Assembly: GCA_028641055.1 (NCBI GenBank)
Contig: CM054057.1
Span: 578,736,610 to 578,800,609, forward strand
From: Alopecurus myosuroides
Taxonomy: Eukaryota > Streptophyta > Magnoliopsida > Poales > Poaceae
Length of the DNA stretch: 64,000 bases
Direction of reading: 5' to 3'
Shown here: in pieces, positions 11,266-21,960 of the stretch
Layout of the letters: every line of letters begins with the position of its first letter
Position numbering within the stretch: position 1 is the first letter of the stretch
The notes under the pieces: generated by a model
Told to the model about the DNA's origin: nothing
Seen by the model: the letters and a program-made list of their open reading frames with translations, nothing else
Databases searched by the model: none
Position numbers and translations under genes: made by a program

Positions 11266-12058
11266 GGTGTGTTCCGTTTCGTGACAGGTAATGGCTACGG
11301 GAAAGGATAAGGTGCAGGTGGTGCGGGATTTAACTGAACTTGCAGTTCGCTGCAACTCGACGGAGGGAAGATAACGGCCGCCGGCGGGTGCTGCTGTGCC
11401 TCGACGTGAGGGCGCCGTGCGCGGTGGCCGTGCTGTGGGGCGTGGTGTGCTCGTGGCGTGCGAGAGGAGGGGAGGGGAGCGAGAGGGGAAGCGGGTGGAG
11501 GTGCGCTCACCTCGGCAGAAGGCGAGCAGGGCGTGCAGGGAGGCGACGGTGGCGAACCGTGGACGGCGGCGGCGACCTGAGCCCTCCCGGCCCTCGCCGC
11601 GGGGTGGAGGAGGAAGAGGGGGACCGGGCGTTTCCATTCCCGCCGTTTGCCCGGTCGGAGGAGGGCTTCCCGGCGGCGATCACCGGAGGGGAAGGTGTTC
11701 GGTGGTGAGGGTTCAGTACAGAGAAAAAATGTGCAGAGAGAAGATGGAGGTGGGAAGGAGAGGGAAAGGAGGCGGGGAGATAGAGGAGGGGGAGAGAACT
11801 AGGGTTAGGGTTAGGGGAAGGGTTCGGTTAGGGTTATAGGGGAGGGGAACGAGCTCCCTGCCGTTGCTCTCCTTCTCTGTATACGTGTACAGGCACGATG
11901 GAGTCCGTACAGAGGTTGAAGAAGGGTGGGGTTCGAAGGGGTATGGGCGAAGGGGAGTTGGGCTGGGTCTGCTCCTCTCTCTCTCTGGTGTGCTTTTTAT
12001 TATTTTTTTCTTTATTTATTTTTTTTGCAGATTTGTAATAGGAAGAAAAAGGAGATAG

Positions 12059-12080
12059 TTTTTTTTTTTTTTTTGACATT
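12059..12080 (+). mobile_element. Tiny poly(T)/GACATT insertion with flanking duplication
   Basis: The 3' LTR of F reads AAAAGGAGATAG, then 16 T, then GACATT, then AAAAGGAGATAG and TTTTGGGG. The partner LTR near 19656-19675 has a single AAAAGGAGATAGTTTTGGGG. On the minus strand this is AATGTC plus a poly(A) run between 12-16 base direct repeats, the form left by target-primed (LINE-type) retroposition of a nearly fully truncated copy. It happened after F inserted. Confidence 0.5.
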
Positions 12081-12834
12081 AAAAGGAGATAGTTTTGGGG
12101 TAGAATATTTTAGGGAAAAAATTTGTTATAGCTATTTAAGATAACATCAACCACTTGCCAAGTTTTGTTTTACAAAGAGTTCAAAAATAAATACTGTTTG
12201 TAATTTGATTGAGATTTGAATTAATTTGATTATTAAGTGAACATTGAAAACAAAATTCAAATAGGGTGAACCTTATAGTTTAAGTGGAAACAAATGATTA
12301 GAATTGCTTTGTAATTTTCATAATTCCAAATTGGGTTGCTGTTTGCAATTGAATTTGAAATAACATTTGAATTTGGATTAAGTGAATTATTAAAAGAACA
12401 ATTCAATAGTGTGAGCTTTTCATTCTTAATGGAAACAATTGGATGTTTTAGTTGAATCTTTTATTTGGAAAATGTAACATAACAAGTATGAACAATTATT
12501 TGGATGTTGGTTTGGAATTTCAAATGTTTTTGGTATTAGATGAATTATTGATTAGAAACAAATCAACAGTTTTGAAATCAAAACTTTAATGGAAACAATT
12601 GATGGTTTTGATTTGAAATATCATTTTGGAAATTGTAACATCACAAGTATTAAACAAAAGGTTTAAAATTTGGTTTGCAATTCAAATAGAAAACAAGTGA
12701 AAACAAAAGAAAACAGAGGAAAACAAATGGAAAACAAGCAAAACAAATGCAATGAACATGATGCCATGATGCAAAACATAAAATAACAGAGAGCAAACAT
12801 TCTAATGGCTATTTTTCATACTTGGGATGTTACA

Positions 12835-13971
12835 AAACGCCCCCCTTGAAGGAATCGCGCCCAGATTCCTACTGAGAAAAGAAAAGGTCCGGATACTTCT
12901 TGCGAAGATCCTCTTGAGCTGTGACACGTGAAACACATCGTGCACCTTGGATAGTTTTTCTGGAAGTTCAAAACGATAGGCATTCCTGACAACTCTTCTG
13001 GAAAACGTCAGGGAATTAGCAAACCACCGGAACATTTTCGAGTAAAGGTAGAGGTTTTGTATCGAGTGTGTATATCTGGATGGAGCTTGATTCATTTGGA
13101 GAATAGACTATCTGGCCAGAAGTGTGGAATAGAGTTATTGACTTTTGAGCACAGTCAATTTTTGCTTTATTGGCCTTCAGCCAATCCATATCAAGAATTA
13201 CATCAATGTCAGAATTGCCAAGTAGTATGAGAGAAGCAAGGAATATGTGGCCTCCGATTAGAATTGGATTGTCCTTACTTATCTTGGAAGTCAACATTTG
13301 AGATCCCGGGGAGTGAACAGTGATTTGATTGTTTAGTGGAACCACAATTAGGTTGTATGTTGTGGCAAAGATCTTTGACACAAAAGAATGTGATGCTCCG
13401 GTATCAAACAACACTTTAGTTGGAATAGAGTTTAGCAGGTGAACGGGGAAACTTTGATTAGACGCCGGTAGAACGGAAGTGGAAAGTAACAACAAGGTTT
13501 CAACGGACGAAAAGGATGTTGAGAAGAACAGGATATCGAAGCAACAACGGGAAACACGAGATCAAAACACTCCTGAGGTACTACGGAAAACCCATCCGGG
13601 CTTCTAAAGGATCAATATCTACTGCTTAAGGAATAGAGGATCTGCTTCCGGGGCTTACACGCCTCCGTTCTCAATCGTGAGTAGGCAACATGATAAATCA
13701 TGTCACAACCACCTCCATTCCTATGGTCTAGTAGATATAACCATCCTAGAGAAACCAGGATACGTAAAAACCTAACTTGAAAGTTTAGGTGAGAAGAGAA
13801 AACAACGTTGCACTTCCTTACCAGAAAAGGGAGGGTGGGTGGGGAAAGAAGAAAAAGAACAGAATTCCTACTCTCACGTTTCATTTTTCCTATATAGCTA
13901 CAAAATAGTTTCTAGACTCAACTGCGACCAGTAAAAAGGGATCCTACAGGCAGACAGGCTCTGATACCATT
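12835..13971 (-). pseudogene. Internal remnant of element F: leader, protease, integrase end
   Basis: On the minus strand: primer site, ~470 bases of leader with no gag, a retropepsin-like protease frame (13495-13016; FDTGASHSFV holds the catalytic Asp), the start of the protease-RT linker, then an abrupt switch near 13005 to the integrase C-terminus (YRFELPEKLSKVHDVFHVSQ), and a second switch that removes the chromodomain. The purine tract GGGGGGCGTTT adjoins the 3' LTR. Short shared bases at the junctions (AATGCC; AAGA) suggest microhomology-based deletions. The remnant cannot encode working proteins. Confidence 0.8.
13957..13969 (-). other. Primer binding site of element F (inner copy)
   Basis: The minus strand reads TGGTATCAGAGCC, the standard plant retroelement primer site matching the 3' end of initiator Met tRNA, two bases from the LTR end at 13972. 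Confidence 0.9.
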
Positions 13972-14446
13972 TGTCGCACCCTGGCCTCTAGAGGATACTC
14001 ACCGGCCGAACTGGATAGTAGATGCTTGGATTACGGGGCCTAACTGCTCCCGCATCCTCTTACGAGTAGGCCAGCACTTATGTGCGACAACCAAGCTCTA
14101 CTATTCCATCGTCGATGTAAACTATCCCATAGAGATCAAGATACTACCATTGACGTACTTCATACCATACACACATCGTACGTCAACGGCGTTAAACGAA
14201 ATGATAGCACAACATATCTCTAGGACACAAAAGATGGAAATAAGTTGCAACTGGCCCTCACTAGGGCAGAGAATAGCAAATACAATCAACCAGAGGACAC
14301 ATGTCCCAACATATCATCATTACATAGCAGCGGAAACAAACAAAGCGTCTGAGTACAGACAAAATACAAATAGGCCTAAGAGGCCGGGAACGAAAAGGAA
14401 GACGGAGCCCATCCACGTAGTCTCGGATCCTGCCCGGGTCCGCTAT

Positions 14447-14511
14447 CTACTCGTCAGCAGCGTCATCGTACTCCACGTGGTAGCCACCATGGGGATCCTC
14501 GGAAATGTCGT
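14447..14511 (-). CDS. Extra copy of exon Y in the duplicated LTR segment
   Basis: Minus strand, 65 bases after a GCAG acceptor. Encodes ISEDPHGGYHVEYDDAADE and a TAG stop. Exon X is not present in this partial LTR copy, so this copy could only be used with an exon from the full 5' LTR upstream (17367-17290). It differs from the F 3' LTR copy at few positions and keeps the frame and stop. Confidence 0.35.
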
Positions 14512-15515
14512 CTGCGGAAACCACAGACCCAAAGGGGTCAGTACATAAACGTACTGGCAAGCAAGACTCACAATTCACCAAAGTGTAACCCGTCAACACC
14601 AAGCACAGATGCTTTGGGTTCAACGGAAGAAAGGGGCTATAAAAGATGCTGCAACTGGCTTCTCTAACCAACTACAGAGGTACTACCACTTCCGGCTAAA
14701 CAGAAAGAAGAAAAGATAGCGTATCGTAACCAACTATAACTAACCACCAAACAAACCCATCCTGGACCTCGCCCCTTATCCAAAGAAGCAATCCGAGGAT
14801 AACTCACACAGTTGGATTAATGATGGTTCAAATTATTGTGTCAATAAGACTATTACTAGTCAAGTTATCATTAGTTAGGTGTAAGTTGTTCTGAGTACTT
14901 GTTAGCCAGTACTTTCACCAAGTAATCCATAACCGCGGAAAACACGGCTTCTCGAGAAGATTTATCCCTGCAGGGGTGCACCAATTTGGCCGTACACGTA
15001 AGAATAACCCGCCAGATGGAACGGCCATTCCACCAAGCGGGGCACTCAACACAACTCAACTCTTCTTCGCATCAAGCCCAAAGAACCACATGCTGTGTGT
15101 GTGCGGCTAATCGAGCCCCACGAAGAAAAGGGGACCCTCATAGCACTCTAAGACCACGCCGCCCTAAATGCCGACTACAAAAGTTCCACCCTGGCGCCAA
15201 GGGTTCGCACCTGCACATGCATGCATCAAATGGAAAGCCCGAACTAAGTGTGGCGATTTGGACGAGATGCGAATCGAATCAAATTGAGGGGGGCTCCCAT
15301 ACACGCTTCCCAAAACACGTGAAATCCTAACTTGAAAGTTTAGGTGAGAAGAGAAAACAACGTTGCACTTCCTTACCAGAAAAGGGTGGGTGGGTGGGTG
15401 GGGAAAGAAGAAAAATGGCAGAATTCCTACTCTCACGTTTCATTTTTCCTATATAGCTACAAAATAGTTTCTAGACTCAACTGCGACCAGTAAAAAGGGA
15501 TCCTACAGGCAGACA

Positions 15516-15528
15516 GGCTCTGATACCA
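15516..15528 (-). other. Primer binding site of element F (outer copy)
   Basis: The minus strand reads TGGTATCAGAGCC, two bases from the end of the full 5' LTR at 15531. It duplicates the site at 13957-13969 and belongs to the tandem unit described for 13754-16871. Confidence 0.9.
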
Positions 15529-16003
15529 TTTGTCGCACCCTGGCCTCTAGAGGATACTCACCGGCCGAACTGGATAGTAGATGCTTGGATTACGGGGCCT
15601 AACTGCTCCCGCATCCTCTTACGAGTAGGCCAGCACTTATGTGCGACAACCAAGCTCTACTATTCCATCGTCGATGTAAACTATCCCATAGAGATCAAGA
15701 TACTACCATTGACGTACTTCATACCATACACACATCGTACGTCAACGGCGTTAAACGAAATGATAGCACAACATATCTCTAGGACACAAAAGATGGAAAT
15801 AAGTTGCAACTGGCCCTCACTAGGGCAGAGAATAGCAAATACAATCAACCAGAGGACACATGTCCCAACATATCATCATTACAGCAGCGGAAACAAACAA
15901 AGCGTCTGAGTACAGACAAAATACAAATAGGCCTAAGAGGCCGGGAACGAAAAGGAAGACGGAGCCCATCCACGTAGTCTCGGATCCTGCCCGGGTCCGC
16001 TAT

Positions 16004-17367
16004 CTACTCGTCAGCAGCGTCATCGTACTCCACATGGTAGCCACCATGGGGATCCTCGGAAATGTCGTCTGCGGAAACCACAGACCCAAAGGGGTCAGTA
16101 CATAAACGTACTGGCAAGCAAGACTCACAATTCACCAAAGTGTAACCCGTCAACACCAAGCACAGATGCTTTGGTTCAACGGAAGAAAGGGGCTATAAAA
16201 GATGCTGCAACTGGCTTCTCTAACCAACTACAGAGGTACTACCACTTCCGGCTAAACAGAAAGAAGAAAAGATAGCGTATCGTAACCAACTATAACTAAC
16301 CACCAAACAAACCCATCCTGGACCTCGCCCCTTATCCAAAGAAGCAATCCGAGGATAACTCACACAGTTGGATTAATGATGGTTCAAATTATTGTGTCAA
16401 TAAGACTATTACTAGTCAAGTTATCATTAGTTAGGTGTAAGTTGTTCTGAGTACTTGTTAGCCAGTACTTTCACCAAGTAATCCATAACCGCGGAAAACA
16501 CGGCTTCTCGAGAAGATTTATCCCTGCAGGGGTGCACCAATTTGGCCGTACACGTAAGAATAACCCGCCAGATGGAACGGCCATTCCACCAAGCGGGGCA
16601 CTCAACACAACTCAACTCTTCTTCGCATCAAGCCCAAAGAACCACATGCTGTGTGTGTGCGGCTAATCGAGCCCCACGAAGAAAAGGGGACCCTCATAGC
16701 ACTCTAAGACCACGCCGCCCTAAATGCCGACTACAAAAGTTCCACCCTGGCGCCAAGGGTTCGCACCTGCACATGCATGCATCAAATGGAAAGCCCGAAC
16801 TAAGTGTGGCGATTTGGACGAGATGCGAATCGAATCAAATTGAGGGGGGCTCCCATACACGCTTCCCACATGCGGTTAGTGCGCTCATCATGGATCAGTA
16901 GACAAGACCCTTTTCCTAATTAGGGTCGACACTAGCAGGCCTCAAAACCACGCCGGGCCTCCTGCCGGTGCCTTATCATCAAATTATTATTACCCACAAC
17001 ATTAACATGATTGTTGCTTAACCATCGAGCCCATAGAACATAAATAAGTAAGGTAAAAGAAGTAACGGACAACAGACTCGAGCAAAAGCAACCCTAAGCA
17101 TGCTAGTAGGACTAAGGCAACAAACAAGGGTTATAGGTGTGGAGGTGAGGCAATATCAGGGTTTAAAGGATAACATGTGATAGGATCGGGACACAAGCAA
17201 CGATTCATAGGGCTAGCAGAATAGACAACGGAAAGTATCGGTATCCAATGTTGAAAGGAACACAGTGGTTCATGTGAGTGAATACTTGCCTGCAAACCCA
17301 GTAGCCCGGTACTGAGCTAACTCCTCAGAAGTAGTATCGTAAACCTCGTCGGTCTCAACGTCGTCGT
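16004..17367 (-). CDS. Conserved two-exon coding segment inside the F 5' LTR
   Basis: Exon X is 17367-17290 (78 bases, acceptor AATAG, GC donor GCAAGT; ends in RATGFA-type residues instead of QATGFA). Exon Y is 16068-16004 (65 bases, ISEDPHGGYHVEYDDAADE, TAG stop). Both are open and keep the phase-1 junction. In an active element this copy would lie at the RNA start and could be spliced in the main transcript. Function unknown. Confidence 0.45.
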
Positions 17368-18667
17368 CTATTCGAGAAGAAGCAAACACACAATCGAAAA
17401 GAGACGAACAGTCAATAACATGGCATAATGCACAATCATGGGATGATGCATGGAAAATTAATTGATGCATCAAAATAAACTAGTTGACAAGTTAACATGT
17501 TTAAGTGGACCCATATGCAATTGGATTGCATATGGAAAGCCCAGGAATTATGGTTGAATTAATTGTTCTACAACTAATCATCATGTGTAAGTGAATTAGC
17601 ATGATGCATGGATGATGAAAACAGAAAGAAGACATCAATAGAAACAAATTGAAATAAGGTTTACCAACTTTGGAATTTTATTTATTAAGTTATGGAATTT
17701 TGGTTCCTTAAAGGTGTCACACAAGCATTTGTTGTTTTCAAAAATTTTAGTTGTTCAAAATAGATAACAAAATTCATATTTGGAAAGAACACACAATTTT
17801 AGGTGGAATATATGTTTCACTTGTTGAAAAAGGATTTCAAATAAATTATTTATGAATTAAACAAGTTTAAGCAAGAATTAAATGAATTTAATTCAAACAT
17901 GAACTTATTTGAATTTTTATTTGTTCCACACATTAAGTGAGATTCATATTTGAAAATCTTATACTTTTATGGTTGGAAAACATATTTTATAGTTCCAAAA
18001 AGAAATTAATTTGACCAAGTTATGAATTTAGCAATATTAAATGATTTAAACAAGGTTTAAATTATTTAACCAATTTTAATTATTCAAAACATGAAACAAA
18101 TTTTATATTTGAATAGGTGGTTTGATTTAGCATGGAAAACATATTTTATTTGTTGAAATTGGATTTAAAATGAGCTAGTTATTATGTTGGCAATTTTAAA
18201 TGCAATAATTAAGAAACAGTTTTTTTCAGCAATTTAAATTATTCAAAACAGCAAACAAAGTTAATATTTGGAAAGTACATGAAAAATGGGATGGAAAACA
18301 TATTTAGTTTGTTGAATTTGGAATTTTTATGCCCAAGTTATGAATTTTGCAAAATTAAGTGAATTAAACAAGTTTTCAAATATTTCACCAATTTAAAATA
18401 TTCAAAACAGTAAACAAATTTTATATTTCGGTAGAGCATATAATTTGGCACAGAATACATATTTAAAAAGTTGAATTTGGAGTTTAGATGAATTATTTAT
18501 GCAATTTACAATATTAAGGTGTAATTCTGCCATTTTTATTAACTAGGGACTTGGAAAATAATTTACAGGGGCCTAGGAAGAAATTACAGGGACTGGGTTG
18601 TGATTCCTGTGAAGTTTCTGTACCAAAACAAATGGAAACAAAAAGTTGGTTTAATTTGAGGGAGGGG

Positions 18668-18875
18668 GGACTCGAACCCACAATCTCCTGCTGTGAGCGC
18701 AACGGACAGAACCACTGGGGTGTGCTGTTCGGTTGGTGACAGTAAGGCAGCGGGGGAGGTTAAGGTGCAGATTCGTCTACTGAATTTAATTCGGAAAAAG
18801 GAACAGAGAAAAGGTGGGGCTGGGGATTCGATCCCGCGAGCGCTTGGGCGCGCGCAGCGTGCACTGCCAGTGGGG
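18668..18875 (-). other. tRNA-like A/B-box modules in the F 5' LTR
   Basis: Same pair as at 11059-11265: GGTTCGAGTCC at 18678-18668 with CAGTGGTTCTGTCC upstream (first bases near 18717), and GGGATCGAATCCCC near 18836-18823. The B-box bases are unchanged between the two LTRs. Confidence 0.45.
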
Positions 18876-20408
18876 TGTGTTCCGTTTCGTGACAGGTAAT
18901 GGCTACGGGAAAGGATAAGGTGCAGGTGGTGCGGGATTTAACTGAACTTGCAGTTCGCTGCAACTCGACGGAGGGAAGATAACGGCCGCCGGCGGGTGCT
19001 GCTGTGCCTCGACGTGAGGGCGCCGTGCACGGTGGCCGTGCTGTGGGGCGTGGTGTGCTCGTGGCGTGCGAGAGGAGGGGAGGGGAGCGAGAGGGGAAGC
19101 GGGTGGAGGTGCGCTCACCTCGGCAGAAGGCGAGCAGGGCGTGCAGGGAGGCGACGGTGGCGAACCGTGGACGGCGGCGGCGACCTGAGCCCTCCCGGCC
19201 CTCGCCGCGGGGGAGGAGGAAGAGGGGGACCGGGCGTTTCCATTCCCGCCGTTTGCCCGGTCGGAGGAGGGCTTCCCGGCGGCGATCACCGGAGGGGAAG
19301 GTGTTCGGTGGTGAGGGTTCAGTACAGAGAAAAAATGTGCAGAGAGAAGATGGAGGTGGGAAGGAGAGGGAAAGGAGGCGGGGAGATAGAGGAGGGGGAG
19401 AGAACTAGGGTTAGGGTTAGGGGAAGGGGTTCGGTTAGGGTTATAGGGGAGGGGAACGAGCTCCCTGCCGTTGCTCTCCTTCTCTGTATACGTGTACAGG
19501 CACGATGGAGTCCGTACAGAGGTTGAAGAAGGGTGGGGTTCGAAGGGGTATGGGCTAAGGGGAGTTGGACTGGGCCTGCTCCTCTCTCTCTCTGGTGTGC
19601 TTTTTATTATTTTTTTCTTTCTTTATTTTTTTTTGCAGATTTGTAATAGGAAGAAAAAGGAGATAGTTTTGGGGTAGAATATTTTAGGGAAAAAATTTGT
19701 TATAGCTATTTAAGATAACATCAACCACTTGCCAAGTTTTGTTTTACAAAAAGTTCAAAAATAAATAATGTTTGTAATTTGATTGAGATTTGAATTAATT
19801 TGATTATTAAGTGAATATTGAAAACAAAATTCAAATAGGGTGAACCTTATAGTTTAAGTGGAAACAAATGATTAGAATTGCTTTGTAATTTTCATAATTC
19901 CAAATTGGGTTGATGTTTGCAATTGAATTTGAAATAACATTTGAATTTGGATTAAGTGAATTATTAAAAGAACAATTCAACAGTTTGAGCTTTTCATTCT
20001 TAATGGAAACAATTGGATGTTTTAGTTGAATCTTTTATTTGGAAAATGTAACATAACAAGTATGAACAATTATTTGGATGTTGGTTTGGAATTTCAAATG
20101 TTTTTGGTATTAGATGAATTATTGATTAGAAACAAATCAACAGTTTTGAAATCACAACTTTAATGGAAACAATTGATGGTTTTGATTTGAAATATCATTT
20201 TGGAAATTGTAACATCACAAGTATGAAACAAAAGGTTTAAAATTTGGTTTGCAATTCAAATAGAAAACAAGTGAAAACAAAAGAAAACAGAGGAAAACAA
20301 ATGGAAAACAAGCAAAACAAATGCAATGAACATGATGCCATGATGCAAAACATAAAATAACAGAGAGCAAACATTCTAATGGCTATTTTTCATACTTGGG
20401 ATGTTACA

Positions 20409-21496
20409 CTTATCATCAATATAAGCATATTTAAGATAATCAGGTAAAGGTTTTTAATCAAAAACGGGATCCTCCTTGGGTGTAATGTGGTACCCAAGTC
20501 TTCCAGAGGTAAATTGTGTTTCGGCATCCCTGGTTGACGAAGAAGAATATCATCAATCTTGTTTCTTTCTTCCATAAATACCTTACTTTCGTGGTCCTCC
20601 ATGTATTGCTGCAAAGCATTGTTAGGAGCAAGAGCAATAGAGGCAAGCTATTAAACTCTAAAATCTTAATTAGGCAATTCCGTTTCATAAGGAGCTCTAG
20701 GAAATTTAGAAAAATTAAACTCATAAGATTTTCCGTCGAATTTAGTTAATATTTTCTCTTTCTTACAATCTATAACAGCACCACAAGTGTTCAAGAAAGG
20801 TCTACTAAAAATGATAGGACAAATTTTACTAGCAGCTGCACCAAGTACTAGAAAATCAGCAGGATATTTAGTTTTACCACATAAAACTTCTACATCTCTA
20901 ACAATACTAATTGGAAAGATAGTTTCTCTATTAGCAAGCTGAATAACCACATCTACTTCTTCAAGTTCACAAGAACTAATTTCATGCATGATTTCTCTAT
21001 AATGCTCATAAGGAATAACACTTGAACTTGCACCAATATCACATAAATCATAATAGCAGTGATCTCCTATCCTAACAGAAATCACAGGAACACTAGTTTT
21101 CCTAGATCTACTAGGATGTGAATCAATATTAGAAGCATCTTCACAAAAGATACTGTGTCCATCTTCTACACTTTCAGAGACAAGGTATTTAACTATTGCT
21201 ACTGTAGGTTCAACAGTTATTTGTTCATCATATTCCATAGGTTTCTTTGTACTTTTGTTAACCACGCTAGCTATAATAGAATGTTCCTTTACCTTTGCAG
21301 GGAAAGGCATTTTCTCAATATAAGGCTCAGGCACGGCATGATTAACACTATGAACCTCTATATTTCTAGTAGGACCACTATTAACAGTATCTTTACAATG
21401 TGCATGGTACTTGTTCCATTCCTTTGTGGGAATATCAAGATTGGAGATAGTTTGCAAAGATTTGAGAGTCAAGGCCATAAACAGCACTAACATTAC
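20409..21496 (-). pseudogene. Element A protease and gag/pol linker
   Basis: Continuation of element A after F. A 275-residue minus-strand frame (21493-20666) contains an aspartic protease domain: VISVRIGDHCYYDLCDIGAS, where CDIGASSSV holds the catalytic Asp (DIG in place of DTG), followed by VVIQLANRETIFPISIV and the flap/C-terminal part. Such a protease would cut the gag-pol polyprotein. The frame shifts near 20700 and stops, then runs into CTTAT at 20409. To the right it is cut at ATTAC (21492-21496) by element C. Confidence 0.75.
21492..21496. repeat. Target-site duplication ATTAC, left copy
   Basis: ATTAC precedes TGTCGGGGGATATTC (21497) and recurs at 34447-34451 after CCATCCCCCCAAAA. 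It marks 21497-34446 (element C) as one insertion into the gag gene of element A. Confidence 0.9.
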
Positions 21497-21960
21497 TGTC
21501 GGGGGATATTCACGGCAGACGTTACCAGGGGTAACTTAGTTTGGGGCAAATCGACTCTGGTGTTTGGGAGAGGGTTTATCTCAGGGGAATCATGTTATCT
21601 GGTGATCTGGTAGCTCGGGCTGCAATGTCGCCGAGACTCCGATCTAGGGTTACAACTATCGACTCTCGTATTACTAGAACCCTCGAATATCTGGAAAAGC
21701 TATATGTTTCTCTATGCCGAGAGCCGGTTTGTATATGACCCGGCTCTCTGACTTCCTATACAAGGCACACCCGAAATCCTACCCGGAATACACACATAAC
21801 CCTAGATTTCCTAACCGTGGACCCCCAAGGTACGGATTTCAAGATCCACACCCTTTTGGGCCTTCTGGAAACCCCTCCATCTTGGGTCGGGTTTTATGTG
21901 ATTTCCTTCTGGCCGGGTTTCGCCTAGGCATGGGCCTACCGAGTTACCATCCCCCCAACA
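21497..21960 (-). repeat. 3' LTR of element C (464 bp)
   Basis: On the minus strand it starts TGTTGGGGGGATGGTAACTC (21960) and ends GTGAATATCCCCCGACA (21497). It matches 33994-34446 with scattered substitutions and small indels. CTGGGGACTAT, just inside at 21961-21971, is the end of the purine-rich plus-strand primer. Confidence 0.9.

Larger units (their letters stand above)
7918..12834 (-). repeat. 3' LTR of element F (4,917 bp)
   Basis: On the minus strand it runs from TGTAACATCCCAAG (12834) to CTCTAGAGGCCAGGGTGCGACA (7918). It has AT-rich parts (9870-10900, 12100-12800), a GC-rich part (11150-11850), two tRNA-like modules (11059-11265) and two conserved open exons (9758-9681 and 8457-8393). 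It matches 15531-20408 closely along its length. One difference is a poly(T) insertion at 12059-12080. Confidence 0.9.
13754..16871 (-). repeat. Tandem duplication (about 1.56 kb unit) of LTR end, primer site and leader in F
   Basis: Unit 1 is 13754-15311 (218 bases of leader with primer site, then LTR up to CACGCTTCCCA). Unit 2 is 15312-16871 (same leader, primer site at 15516-15528, and the matching LTR portion). The junction at 15311/15312 joins LTR sequence ending CTTCCCA to leader sequence starting AAAACACGTGAAATCC; in the normal LTR, CTTCCCA continues CATGCGGTTAG. The units are nearly identical (for example TACATAGCAGC vs TACAGCAGC, CACGTGGTAG vs CACATGGTAG), so the event is recent relative to LTR divergence. 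Confidence 0.85.
7918..20408 (-). mobile_element. Element F: Tekay/Del-type chromovirus derivative with ~4.9 kb LTRs
   Basis: Order on the minus strand: 5' LTR (20408-15531), primer site, 218-base leader copy, partial LTR (15311-13972), primer site again, 1.1 kb internal remnant (13971-12835), 3' LTR (12834-7918). LTRs start TGTAACATCCCAAGTATG and end GGGTGCGACA. The primer site TGGTATCAGAGCC fits initiator Met tRNA. The internal remnant shares protein motifs with element H, whose integrase ends in a chromodomain. Gag, most of pol and the chromodomain are deleted, so F is non-autonomous. Confidence 0.85.
15531..20408 (-). repeat. 5' LTR of element F (4,878 bp)
   Basis: Same structure and landmarks as 7918-12834: minus-strand start TGTAACATCCCAAGTATG at 20408, end GGGTGCGACA at 15531. 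It lacks the poly(T) insertion of the partner and has small indels. One of these, near 19210, is a 2-base loss in a GGA/GGT-rich run that breaks the candidate first-exon frame seen in the other LTR. CTTAT follows at 20409-20413. Confidence 0.9.

Noticed and set aside
11803..11835. Telomere-like AGGGTTAGGGTTAGGG
   Set aside because: Only two to three units, inside an LTR and repeated in its partner LTR at 19405; not a telomere or interstitial telomere array.
11152..11839. Several GC-rich open frames on both strands, repeated at 18903-19526
   Set aside because: GC-rich sequence has few stops on any strand; frames differ between the two LTR copies. Only the part with a fitting splice donor is mentioned as a possible exon.
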